A stretch of 64,000 nucleotides of DNA from Betaproteobacteria bacterium (GTDB taxonomy: Bacteria; Pseudomonadota; Gammaproteobacteria; Burkholderiales; Ga0077523): the NCBI GenBank assembly GCA_016125475.1, contig WGLR01000012.1, forward strand, positions 124,001 to 188,000, in the 5' to 3' direction. Shown here one piece after another: positions 11,284 to 20,790 of this stretch (the first letter of the stretch is position 1; every line of letters begins with the position of its first letter). The translations under genes and the position numbers were made by a program. The notes beneath the pieces were generated by a model. It searched no databases, was not told the origin of the DNA, and worked only from the letters and a program-made list of their open reading frames with translations.

Positions 11284-11846
11284 GCGACGGCGACCAGGAC
11301 TTCACCGAACACCGGATCTCGAGTGCCGTCCGCTATCGCGGCCGAATGCTGGAGGTGAGGGAAGACGAGGTACGCCTGCCGGACGGCAACCAGGCGCGCC
11401 GCGAATATGTCGTGCACCCGGGCGCGGCGGTGATCCTGCCGATCTTCGATGACTGGTCGATCCTGCTCGAGCGTCAGTTCCGTTATCCCGTCGGCAGGCA
11501 CTTCTACGAGCTTCCCGCCGGCAAGCTGGAAGCCGGCGAGCCGCACCTCGAGACGGCAAAGCGTGAACTGCTCGAAGAGACAGGGTACGAGGCCGCCGAG
11601 TGGGTGCGTCTGTGCTCGTTGCACCCCTGCATCGGTTACTCGGACGAGGTCGTCGAGGTCTTCGTCGCTCGCGGACTGACGTACTCGGCGCGACATCTCG
11701 ACGACGAGGAATTTCTGGAAACGCTGGTCGTGCCGCTCGACGAAGCGCTCGAGTGGATTCGCACGGGGCGCATCACCGACGTCAAGGCGCAGATGGCGCT
11801 CTTCTGGGCGGACCGGCTCCGCTCGGGCTGGCCGCTCGGCCAGTAG
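11280..11846 (+). CDS. NUDIX hydrolase, ADP-ribose pyrophosphatase type
   Basis: This 188-residue protein has a complete NUDIX box (G-x5-E-x7-REL-x-EE-x-G) running from GKLEAGE to LLEETGYE. The layout matches NudF-type ADP-ribose pyrophosphatases, which hydrolyse ADP-ribose to AMP and ribose-5-phosphate. The substrate is inferred from the family. The GTG start overlaps the nuoN stop (GTGA), so it is probably co-translated with complex I. A NUDIX gene after nuoN is also seen in other betaproteobacteria, perhaps linking NAD turnover to NADH oxidation. It converges on the MerR-PAS-GGDEF-EAL gene. Confidence 0.9.
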   Translation: MSDGDQDFTEHRISSAVRYRGRMLEVREDEVRLPDGNQARREYVVHPGAAVILPIFDDWSILLERQFRYPVGRHFYELPAGKLEAGEPHLETAKRELLEETGYEAAEWVRLCSLHPCIGYSDEVVEVFVARGLTYSARHLDDEEFLETLVVPLDEALEWIRTGRITDVKAQMALFWADRLRSGWPLGQ

Positions 11847-11940
11847 CACGGGGTGCACGGGGCGACTAACGGACGCACCCGAAGCGCCGCCTCCCCCGCA
11901 ACGGTGACCGCGTGCGCGCAGGCGCAGGGAGCGGTCGATC

Positions 11941-13896
11941 TCAGTGGTGCGTCGAAGCGGCCTGCTTCAGGAAAGCAGGCTCCCGTGTTTCCGGTGCTTC
12001 GATCGGGAAGGGCCGGTTGAAGAGAAAGCCCTGAGCGTACTCCACCTTCATTTCGTTCAGGCGCGACAGGACCTCGGGCGTTTCCACCCATTTGGCGATC
12101 ACCTGTTTCGACAGCCCCTGTCCGACGTCGCAGAGCGCCTTCACGAAGATCGCGTTTGCATCGTCGCGGGTGAGGTCACGCACGAAACTGCCGTCGATCT
12201 TGATGTAGTCGACGTCGAACTGCCTCAGGTAGTAGAACGAACTGAAACCCGCGCCGAAATTGTCGAGCGCAAACCGGTAACCCTTCTGCTTGAGTTCGCG
12301 AATGAACCCCTTGCTGATCGACACCTCGGCCATCGCCGCCGCTTCCGAGATCTCGAACACGATCTGGCCCCGGGAGATGTCGGCCTGATCGAGCAACGCG
12401 TGGAAGCGGCGCGTCCACTCAGGATCCGAGATCGAAAGACGGGACAGGTTCACGAAGAAACGTGAGCGCATGCCACGGCGGGTCGGGACGCTGAGATAAT
12501 CCACGAGCTTCTGGATCACGCGCAGATCGATTTCCTGCACGATCCCGATCGATTCGGCCGCTTCGATGAACTGCTGTGGCGCGACGATGCGGCCCTCGTC
12601 ATCCTCGATCCGGACGAGCACCTCGTAGTGCATGGGTTCCTCGTCGTTCAGGCGGATGACCGGCTGGACGTAGAGCAGCACGCGATCCTCGTCGAGAACC
12701 TCGCGCAGCTGCTTGGCCCAGATCACGCGGCGGTGCGTCGTGCGCAGGGCGTCACCACCGTCCTGGCCGTAGATCACCACGCGATTGCGACCGGCGTCCT
12801 TCGCCTGGTACAGCGCGATGTCCGCGCAGGCGAACGCGCTGTTCGGTTCGTTGCCGTGGAACGGGTACAGAGCGATGCCGGCCGAGCCGGTCACCGACAC
12901 GACGCGGTCGTCGCTCGGCAGGGGGATCGGGCACTGCCTCAGTCGCGTGAGCAGGGCATCCGCCGTGTCCTGGGCCTGGGGGCGCAGTGCCCCCGGAATG
13001 TGCGCGGCGAACTCGTCGCCGCCGAGCCGGTAGACCGTCGCCCCGAGTCCGTCGGCGACCTCGCGCAGGATGCCGCCCACGGCGACGAGCATCTGATCCC
13101 CGCGGCGGTGGCCCACGTTGTCGTTCACGTACTTGAAGTGGTCGAGGTCGATGAAGACGACCGCGCCCTTCTCGTGCGAGTGCATCGCACGTTCCACGGA
13201 CTTGTGCAGGCTCACACGGTTCGGCAGGCCGGTGAGCGGATCGTGCGTGGCGAAGTACTCGGTCTGCAGCGCGGCCTGCTGCTGCTCGGTGATGTCGCGG
13301 GCCGTACCCCGGATGCACATCACGCCGCCGGCTTCGTCGTGCGCGACGCGCGCGTTGATCCCGACCCACCGCTCGTGCCCGTCCACGGACACGAGCTGCG
13401 TCGTGTAGTTCTTCACTTCACCCAGCCGCTTGAGCTGCGACAGGAAGCGCCGGTTCGAGACGTGCGACGGTCTTGCCTCGAAGTCGAAGAAACAGCGGCC
13501 GATGAGTTCCTGCGGTTTCAGGCCGAAGATCTCGTAGGCCGCCCCGTTCAGATACGTGAAGCGGCCCTGGGAGTCGGTCGTCCAGATGAGGTCGTGGGAG
13601 GTCTCGACGAGGTCACGGTAGCGACTTTCGCTCTCGAGCAGGAGCTGGATGATCCGCCGCTTCTCCTGCAGCGCCTTGCGCGCATGCTCGAGTTCGTCGT
13701 TGTAGCGGTCCATGGTGCTGCCGAGCGTGGACGCGGCGAGCCCGTCGACGATCTCCCTCGCATACCGGCGATGGCCCCCATCCGTCCGCCGCGCCACGAG
13801 CACGCCCTGAGCGTCCCACCGGCGAAGCTTCTGCACCGGGACGCCGAGCTTCTCTGCCACCTCCTGGATGCTGTATTCGAGTTTGTCGTCCCGCAT
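11941..13896 (-). CDS. MerR-type HTH / PAS / GGDEF / degenerate EAL protein, possible DSF receptor
   Basis: This is a 651-residue signalling protein. Residues 8-47 read as a MerR-family winged helix (QEVAEKLGVP, RRWDAQGVL, GGHRRY). A coiled-coil-like stretch (62-95) leads into a PAS domain (about 91-205). The GGDEF domain has an intact GGDEF at 292-296 but no RxxD inhibitory site in the expected place, so diguanylate cyclase activity is plausible. The EAL domain has E-V-L at 425-427, N483, E515 and K566. However, the DD pair is D545-N546, and the usual AEGVE motif is AKWVE (601-605), so phosphodiesterase activity is doubtful. It lies 66 bases downstream of an RpfF-type DSF synthase on the same strand. 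In Burkholderia, RpfF is paired with the PAS-GGDEF-EAL receptor RpfR. A role as DSF receptor is an inference from this. Confidence 0.8.
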   Translation of the reverse strand: MRDDKLEYSIQEVAEKLGVPVQKLRRWDAQGVLVARRTDGGHRRYAREIVDGLAASTLGSTMDRYNDELEHARKALQEKRRIIQLLLESESRYRDLVETSHDLIWTTDSQGRFTYLNGAAYEIFGLKPQELIGRCFFDFEARPSHVSNRRFLSQLKRLGEVKNYTTQLVSVDGHERWVGINARVAHDEAGGVMCIRGTARDITEQQQAALQTEYFATHDPLTGLPNRVSLHKSVERAMHSHEKGAVVFIDLDHFKYVNDNVGHRRGDQMLVAVGGILREVADGLGATVYRLGGDEFAAHIPGALRPQAQDTADALLTRLRQCPIPLPSDDRVVSVTGSAGIALYPFHGNEPNSAFACADIALYQAKDAGRNRVVIYGQDGGDALRTTHRRVIWAKQLREVLDEDRVLLYVQPVIRLNDEEPMHYEVLVRIEDDEGRIVAPQQFIEAAESIGIVQEIDLRVIQKLVDYLSVPTRRGMRSRFFVNLSRLSISDPEWTRRFHALLDQADISRGQIVFEISEAAAMAEVSISKGFIRELKQKGYRFALDNFGAGFSSFYYLRQFDVDYIKIDGSFVRDLTRDDANAIFVKALCDVGQGLSKQVIAKWVETPEVLSRLNEMKVEYAQGFLFNRPFPIEAPETREPAFLKQAASTHH

Positions 13897-13962
13897 TTCG
13901 ATCGTTCTGTCGTTAGCGGACGGGCGCAGCCTGTACAGGACGACGACGCCCGTCGATTGCGA

Positions 13963-14889
13963 TCAATGCAGCGCCTCGTCGCGCGCCACACCGTCCTGGC
14001 GGGACACCAGTCGCTGCATGAGCTTGAGATCGCGCGGCGACAGGTCCATCGCCGTGTCTGCCCAGATCCTCACGATGTCGCGAAGCTCCGCGTAATCCAC
14101 GCCGCATACCCGCCTGCGGGTCCGTGCGATGCCCGCCAGGCCGTTCCGGCATCGGCGCCTTTCGTGGACCCACTGCTCGACGGCGGACTCGCCCCTGCCA
14201 TCATCGCATACGACATCCACTATACCCAAAAGAAGCATATCATCGGCGCTCAGTACCTTGCCACTGGAAAGCAGTTCCTCGGTCTTCGCGTGTCCGACAC
14301 GTCGCTGCAGGAACGAGTACGCACCCATGCCCGGGAACAGGTTGAACAGGATCTCCGGAAATCCGAAGCGGCTGGACCTTTCCGCGACGATCACGTCGCT
14401 CGAGAGTGCGGCCTCGAACCCGCCGCCCAGACACTCCCCCTGCACCAGCGAAATCGTGAGGGCGCCGAGCCCGTGCGCGACGTGGTTGCGATGCAGCACC
14501 CGGATGCAGGACTCGCCGTACTCGAGCAGGGCAGGATGATCCCGTCTTGCAATCAGCTGCGAGAACAGCGCGAGATCCCCACCGAAATTGAACACACGGG
14601 GAACCGCGGATGCGAGCACGACGAACTCGATCGGCGCCCTGTCGCCATTCATCTCGATGTCGCCTCCCGTTTCGGTGAGCAGTTCACAGTACGCCGCGAG
14701 ATCCCGCAGCAGCGCCTGGTTGAAACTCGGGCGGGGCGACGGGTGCATCCTGAGCCAGACGGCGTTCTGCCCGGCGGAATAGGAGGCCGAGCACTGGTCG
14801 GAACAGAAGAACTCCTTGCGAGGAGCCCGACGGGCTTCCTCGAACGGATGTGCGAGTTTGGCGAGCGCGTGCGGGAGCTGCATGTCCAT
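13963..14889 (-). CDS. rpfF: RpfF-type DSF synthase (crotonase fold)
   Basis: This 308-residue crotonase-superfamily protein closely resembles xanthomonad RpfF, the synthase of cis-2-unsaturated fatty acid signals (DSF family). It acts on acyl-ACP with dehydratase and thioesterase activity. Shared stretches are VFNFGGDLALFSQLI, LVQGECLGGGFEAALS, FPEILFNLFPGMGAYSFL and IWADTAMDL. E159 and E179 sit 20 residues apart, exactly as the catalytic E141 and E161 of Xanthomonas RpfF. The start at 14889 is preceded by AGGAG at 7-base spacing; a longer in-frame start upstream lacks this. The gene is followed by a PAS-GGDEF-EAL gene and divergent from an acyltransferase/ligase gene. The exact signal chain length cannot be read from sequence. 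Confidence 0.88.
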   Translation of the reverse strand: MDMQLPHALAKLAHPFEEARRAPRKEFFCSDQCSASYSAGQNAVWLRMHPSPRPSFNQALLRDLAAYCELLTETGGDIEMNGDRAPIEFVVLASAVPRVFNFGGDLALFSQLIARRDHPALLEYGESCIRVLHRNHVAHGLGALTISLVQGECLGGGFEAALSSDVIVAERSSRFGFPEILFNLFPGMGAYSFLQRRVGHAKTEELLSSGKVLSADDMLLLGIVDVVCDDGRGESAVEQWVHERRRCRNGLAGIARTRRRVCGVDYAELRDIVRIWADTAMDLSPRDLKLMQRLVSRQDGVARDEALH

Positions 14890-14917
14890 GATCTTTCTCC
14901 TGACTGAAGTGGTGGGA

Positions 14918-15010
14918 CACTGGCGCCAGTGCGTTTCTTCGAGGAGCGTGGCGCTAACCCACTGTACGAGTGCCATTTTTTTCCAGCAAATCTCTCGAAA
15001 CGGGAGATTT
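14918..15010. promoter_or_regulatory. Candidate operator palindromes in the rpfF / acyl-ligase intergenic region
   Basis: The 271-base divergent region contains a perfect 14-base palindrome, CACTGGCGCCAGTG (14918-14931), about 28 bases upstream of the rpfF start codon. A second inverted repeat, AAATCTC-N9-GAGATTT, lies at 14988-15010. Either could be a regulator site, and the MerR-type domain of the neighbouring protein is an obvious candidate ligand. No clear -10/-35 pair was found. The regulatory role is inference. Confidence 0.4.
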
Positions 15011-15160
15011 CGGAAAAGTGTTGCGTGGCTGTCGTGACGGCAGGCCGTGCCGGAGGGGCCTTTCCCGGACCTTTGCGCGGCCCGCGGCTGTCACTGGAAT
15101 CGGTTCGTCATGTCCCGGCTTGAGGGTCAGTTCATGCTGCGTCCCGGAGAAACGTGACCG

Positions 15161-17344
15161 ATGAGGGTTGCGCATGTCATGAGGGCGGTGGTGCGGTTCT
15201 GCGTCCGCCTGTCTTGCGGCGTTCGTGTGCTCGGGGAGCCCGCACCACTTTTCGGACGACGGGTGATCCTTCTCGCGAACCACCCCGGCATCTCCGACGC
15301 CGTGCTGCTCGGGATGTGCCTGCCTGTCTCACCCGTCGTTCTCTTTCCGCGGGAGGAACTCCGGCACGGCGTCGTGCGGTGGTTCTCGAGGATGCGTCTG
15401 TTCGAGGGTCATGCCTGGGACATGAGTGACCCCATGACGATCAAGCGCGCGATGCGCCTGCTGGAAGCGGGGCGGCCCGTGGCCGTGTTTCCCGAGGGCC
15501 GCATCGAACGCGCGGCCAATGTCATGAAGATCTACGAAGGTGCCGCGCTGCTCGCGATGAAGAGCGGTGCGACCCTCGTGCCCGTGCACATCGAACGTCC
15601 GAGTCGTTCGCGCGGCCTGCGGACGAAGGTGCGGATCCACATCCAGGCTCCCACGCACCTGGACCCGTCGCCCGCGGCCGGACCCAGGGCCAGGCGCGAG
15701 GCCGGTTCGCGGGAACTCGCGCGCATCATGCGCAACGCCGCGTTCCAGTCCCACGTGCCGGAAGGACTCTTCGACCGATTTCTCGACGCGGTCGCGAGAG
15801 AGGGGCGCCGCACAGAGATCATCGAGGATGCCAACGAACGGCCCGGAACGTACGGGAGCCTGCTGAAGGCGAGTCTCGCGCTGTCGCGGTGGATCCGGCG
15901 GCACACGCGGGAATCCGAGTCCGTCGGCCTGCTGCTGCCGAACATGATCGCTTCCGTGAACATGCTGCTCGCCCTGCAGTGTTCGGGGCGCGTCGCGGCC
16001 ATGCTGAACTACACGAGCGGCGTGCAGGGTGTCCGGGCCGCGCAGGCGACCGCGTGCCTTCGTACCGTCGTCACGTCCCGCGCGTTCGTCGACCAGGCGG
16101 GGCTGCAGCCTCTGATCGACGCACTCGACGGCGTGCGTGTGCTCTATCTCGAGGACGTGCGCCGGGAGTTCGGCCCGTGGGACCGCGTCTGGCTGTTCGG
16201 CTTCGCGATCTGGTGGCCGCGTCTCGTGCGTGCGCGCGTCGGTCCGCACGATACCGCGGCGATCCTGTTCACGTCGGGGTCCGAAGGGCAGCCCAAGGGT
16301 GTCGCGCTCTCGCACGCCGGTCTCCAGGCGAACATCCGTCAGATCGCGACGGTCCTGGACTTCACGCCCGCGGACAAGGTGCTGAACGCGCTGCCGATGT
16401 ATCACGCCTACAGTTTCGCGGCGGGTGTGTGGCTGTGCCTGCTCACCGGCGTGAAGCTCTTTCTTTACGTGTCGCCGCTGCGGTACAGGGCCATCCCGGA
16501 GATTGCATACCGCCGCGATGCCACCTATCTGTTCGGAACGAGCACGTTTCTCGGGTTCTACGCGCGCCACGCGCACGCCGGCGACTTCGGCACGCTCCGA
16601 TATGTCATATCCGGCGGTGAAAAGCTCGGAGAGGACGTCACCCGCCTGTGGCTGGAGAAGTTCGGGCTGCGGATCCTCGAGGGCTACGGCGCGACGGAAT
16701 GCACGGTGATCTCGCTGTCCACGCCGCTCGGCTTCCGGAGTGGATGCGTCGGCCGGCTTCTGCCGGGGCTCGAAGCGAGGCTCGAGCCGGTGCACGGCAT
16801 CGAGAAGGGCGGTGTCCTGCACGTGCGCGGTGCCGCGGTGATGCTCGGATACATCACCGAGGACATGCCTGGCATCGTCCAGCCCGTGTCGTCCGCATTC
16901 GGCGAGGGCTGGTATCGGACCGGCGACGTCGTGGACGTCGACGCCGAGGGATTCCTGCGGATAGTCGGGCGCGTACGCCGGTTCGCGAAGATCGCGGGAG
17001 AGATGGTCTCGCTCGATCAGGTCGAGCGCGTCGCGGCGGCGGCCTCTCCGGAATGCGCGCATGCGGCCGTGCTCAAGCTCGAGGCATCGGGTGGGGAGAC
17101 CACGGTACTCTTCACGACGGACCGCGTGCTGGACCGCCGGCGTCTCGCGCAGGCCGCGCGGGGACTCGGCGCACAGGATCTCGCCGTCGCGCGCAACATC
17201 ATCCGGCTGCCCGAGATTCCGTTGCTCGGCAATGGCAAGACCGACTATGTGCGGCTCATGGACATGGTCAGCGACACGGCGTTCTGGAGCCTGCGCGTGG
17301 CGGAGGGAGAATCCGGGCGGGGGGGCGACGCGGAGGGCTCCTGA
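15161..17344 (+). CDS. Bifunctional acyltransferase / acyl-AMP ligase (Aas-like)
   Basis: This 727-residue protein has two domains. The N-terminal part (about 1-190) is a PlsC-type acyltransferase with the HX4D motif H41-D46 (NHPGISD) and FPEGRIER near 111. The C-terminal part (about 210-715) is an AMP-forming acyl ligase with the P-loop ILFTSGSEGQPKG near 369 and YRTGDVVDVD near 586. The arrangement matches Aas, which reactivates free fatty acids or lysophospholipids. It lies divergent to the DSF synthase gene. In Xanthomonas, the fatty acyl ligase RpfB is encoded next to rpfF and turns over DSF, so a similar role is plausible but not shown. A GGAGA site precedes the ATG. Confidence 0.82.
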   Translation: MRVAHVMRAVVRFCVRLSCGVRVLGEPAPLFGRRVILLANHPGISDAVLLGMCLPVSPVVLFPREELRHGVVRWFSRMRLFEGHAWDMSDPMTIKRAMRLLEAGRPVAVFPEGRIERAANVMKIYEGAALLAMKSGATLVPVHIERPSRSRGLRTKVRIHIQAPTHLDPSPAAGPRARREAGSRELARIMRNAAFQSHVPEGLFDRFLDAVAREGRRTEIIEDANERPGTYGSLLKASLALSRWIRRHTRESESVGLLLPNMIASVNMLLALQCSGRVAAMLNYTSGVQGVRAAQATACLRTVVTSRAFVDQAGLQPLIDALDGVRVLYLEDVRREFGPWDRVWLFGFAIWWPRLVRARVGPHDTAAILFTSGSEGQPKGVALSHAGLQANIRQIATVLDFTPADKVLNALPMYHAYSFAAGVWLCLLTGVKLFLYVSPLRYRAIPEIAYRRDATYLFGTSTFLGFYARHAHAGDFGTLRYVISGGEKLGEDVTRLWLEKFGLRILEGYGATECTVISLSTPLGFRSGCVGRLLPGLEARLEPVHGIEKGGVLHVRGAAVMLGYITEDMPGIVQPVSSAFGEGWYRTGDVVDVDAEGFLRIVGRVRRFAKIAGEMVSLDQVERVAAAASPECAHAAVLKLEASGGETTVLFTTDRVLDRRRLAQAARGLGAQDLAVARNIIRLPEIPLLGNGKTDYVRLMDMVSDTAFWSLRVAEGESGRGGDAEGS

Positions 17345-17359
17345 CCAGGCGGCCGTGCG

Positions 17360-18457
<1,098 letters not shown>

Positions 18458-18625
18458 GTTCGGCTCCTGAACGGGCTGGATCGTCGGAAGAGACCGGTCG
18501 GCACCGCCCGGGTTCCGCGCCCCTCGACGGGGGCACGACAGGTCTGCGCCGAGGAGCATGGTCTCCCGAGGCGGGATGGACCGCAAGCGGGTCGGGGCAG
18601 CCGGGTCATCGAACGCCGCCGAAGG

Positions 18626-18654
18626 CTTGAAACGCCCACGTGGCGCCCCTACCT
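18626..18654 (+). promoter_or_regulatory. Sigma-32-like heat-shock promoter of htpG
   Basis: CTTGAAA (18626-18632) is followed after 13 bases by CCCCTACCT (18646-18654). This closely resembles the RpoH consensus CTTGAAA and CCCCATNT. It sits about 70 bases upstream of the htpG start, a suitable distance for a heat-shock promoter, and htpG is a classic RpoH target. Confidence 0.75.
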
Positions 18655-18722
18655 CCCTGCAGAACCGCGTCCGGTGCGAAGCGTCCGGACGCCACTCATT
18701 CCATCACCACAGGGAGCAGAGC

Positions 18723-20627
18723 GTGAGCAGCGAAACACAGGAGAAGCTCAGTTTTCAGGCCGAGGTCAAACAACTGCTCGACCTCATGATCCATTCCTTG
18801 TACAGCAACAAGGAGATCTTCCTGCGGGAACTCGTATCGAATGCGTCCGACGCCGCGGACAAGCTCCGATTCGAGGCCCTGGCGGACCCGGCACTGTTCG
18901 AGAACGATCCCGATCTGAGCATCCACGTGTACTTCGACAAGGAGGCCCGCACGGTGACCGTCTCGGACAACGGCATCGGCATGTCGCGGGACGAGGTCAT
19001 CCGCAACATCGGCACGATCGCGAAGTCCGGTACGCGCGAGTTCTTCCAGTCGCTCACGGGTGACCAGGCGAAGGACGCGAACCTGATCGGCCAGTTCGGC
19101 GTCGGCTTCTACTCCGCGTTCATCGTCGCGGACAGGGTCACGCTGATCACGCGGCGGGCAGGCCTCACGGCCGAGCACGGCGTGAAGTGGGAGTCCACCG
19201 GCGACGGCGAATACATCCTCGAGACCGTACCGCGCGAGTCGCGGGGCACCGAGGTCACGCTCCACCTGCGCGAGGGCGAGGAAGACCTGCTGTCGACATG
19301 GCGTCTCCGGGACATCGTCAAGAAGTATTCGGACCACATCACCCTGCCGATCATGATGCGCAGGGAAGAGTGGGACGAGGAGAAGAAGGCGCACGTACTG
19401 AAGGACGAGGAGGAGAAGATCAACGAGGCCTCCGCCCTGTGGGCGAGGCCCAAGGGTGACATCACGAAGGACCAGTACGAGGAGTTCTACAAGCACGTCG
19501 CACACGATTTCGAGGCACCTCTCGCGTGGACGCACGCCAAGGTCGAGGGGCGCCAGGAGTACACGGAGCTTCTCTACGTCCCGGCGCGAGCCCCGTTCGA
19601 TCTCTGGGACCGCGACCACCGGCGCGGCGTGAAGCTCTACGTGCGCCGTGTGTTCATCATGGACGACGCCGAGCAGCTCATGCCCGCCTATCTGCGTTTC
19701 GTGCGCGGCGTGATCGATTCGAACGATCTGCCGCTCAACGTTTCCCGCGAAATTCTGCAGCAGTCCCGGGACGTCGAATCGATTCGCAACGGTGCCGCGA
19801 AGAAGGTGCTCGGTCTCCTGGAGGACCTGGCAGAGAACGACAAGGAGAAGTATGCGACGTTCTGGGAACAGTTCGGCCGTGTCCTCAAGGAAGGGATCGG
19901 GGAGGATCACGCGAATCGCGAGCGCATCGCGAAGCTGCTGCGCTTCTCGTCCACGCACAACGACGGCGACGCCCAGGACGTCACGCTCGCCGATTACGTG
20001 TCGCGGATGAAGGAAGGCCAGGACAAGATCTATTTCATCACGGCCGATTCCTACGCCGCGGCGCGAAACTCCCCGCACCTCGAGATCTTCCGGAAGAAGG
20101 GCGTCGAGGTGCTGCTGCTGCACGACCGTGTCGACGAGTGGGTCGTGGCGAGCCTCACCGAGTTCGACGGCAAGTCGCTCGCATCCGTCGCGAAGGGCGA
20201 TCTGGATCTCGGCAAGCTCGAGGACGAGAAGGAGAAGGAGGCGCAGAAGCAGGAGGCCGAGAACCTCAAGGATCTCACCGACCGCATCCAGAAGACGCTC
20301 GGCGAGCAGGTCAAGGAGGTCCGGGTGACCCATCGCCTTACGGACTCGCCGGCGTGTCTCGTCGCCGACCAGTACGGTATGGGCATGAACCTCGAGCGCC
20401 TGCTGAAGGCGGCCGGTCAGCAGACCGGCGGGAGCAAGCCGATCCTCGAGGTCAACCCGCAACATCCGATCGTGACGCGCCTCAAGTCCGAGGCGGACGA
20501 CGCGCGCTTCGCGGACTGGAGTCACGTCCTCTTCGACCAGGCCATGCTCGCCGAAGGCGGGCAGCTGGAGGATCCGGCGAGTTTCGTGCGTCGTGTGAAC
20601 CAGCTCATGCTCGCGATGGCCGGTTGA
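18723..20627 (+). CDS. htpG: Molecular chaperone HtpG (Hsp90)
   Basis: This 634-residue protein is the bacterial Hsp90, an ATP-dependent cytoplasmic chaperone. The N-terminal GHKL ATPase domain has [30 protein letters not shown] and the [11 protein letters not shown] lid region. The middle domain contains [13 protein letters not shown], and the C-terminal dimerisation domain follows. The length is normal. The GTG start follows GGGAG by six bases. The preceding sequence holds a sigma-32-like promoter, and the gene ends at a strong terminator. Confidence 0.97.
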   Translation: MSSETQEKLSFQAEVKQLLDLMIHSLYSNKEIFLRELVSNASDAADKLRFEALADPALFENDPDLSIHVYFDKEARTVTVSDNGIGMSRDEVIRNIGTIAKSGTREFFQSLTGDQAKDANLIGQFGVGFYSAFIVADRVTLITRRAGLTAEHGVKWESTGDGEYILETVPRESRGTEVTLHLREGEEDLLSTWRLRDIVKKYSDHITLPIMMRREEWDEEKKAHVLKDEEEKINEASALWARPKGDITKDQYEEFYKHVAHDFEAPLAWTHAKVEGRQEYTELLYVPARAPFDLWDRDHRRGVKLYVRRVFIMDDAEQLMPAYLRFVRGVIDSNDLPLNVSREILQQSRDVESIRNGAAKKVLGLLEDLAENDKEKYATFWEQFGRVLKEGIGEDHANRERIAKLLRFSSTHNDGDAQDVTLADYVSRMKEGQDKIYFITADSYAAARNSPHLEIFRKKGVEVLLLHDRVDEWVVASLTEFDGKSLASVAKGDLDLGKLEDEKEKEAQKQEAENLKDLTDRIQKTLGEQVKEVRVTHRLTDSPACLVADQYGMGMNLERLLKAAGQQTGGSKPILEVNPQHPIVTRLKSEADDARFADWSHVLFDQAMLAEGGQLEDPASFVRRVNQLMLAMAG

Positions 20628-20678
20628 CCGGGCGCGGGTGCCCGGCGCGCAGGCCGGCCATCCTGCCGAAATTCCCGG

Positions 20679-20720
20679 AAGCGCACGTGATGCAACGCAG
20701 CACGTGCGCTTTTCTTTTTT
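20679..20720 (+). terminator. Rho-independent terminator after htpG
   Basis: A perfect 11-base stem (AAGCGCACGTG with CACGTGCGCTT) encloses an 11-base loop. It is followed directly by a T-rich run, TTCTTTTTT. It lies about 50 bases after the htpG stop and separates it from the transporter gene. Confidence 0.9.
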
Positions 20721-20790
20721 CCGCGTGAACTTCACGCGATTTCCGCTACTCTCTGCGACGTTCCGTCACACAACAACGCGAGCGTCACCC

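Noticed and set aside
12628..14907. A very long plus-strand open frame opposite the receptor and rpfF genes
   Set aside because: It has no recognisable domain, spans two well-supported minus-strand genes and their gap, and reflects the low stop-codon rate of GC-rich DNA.
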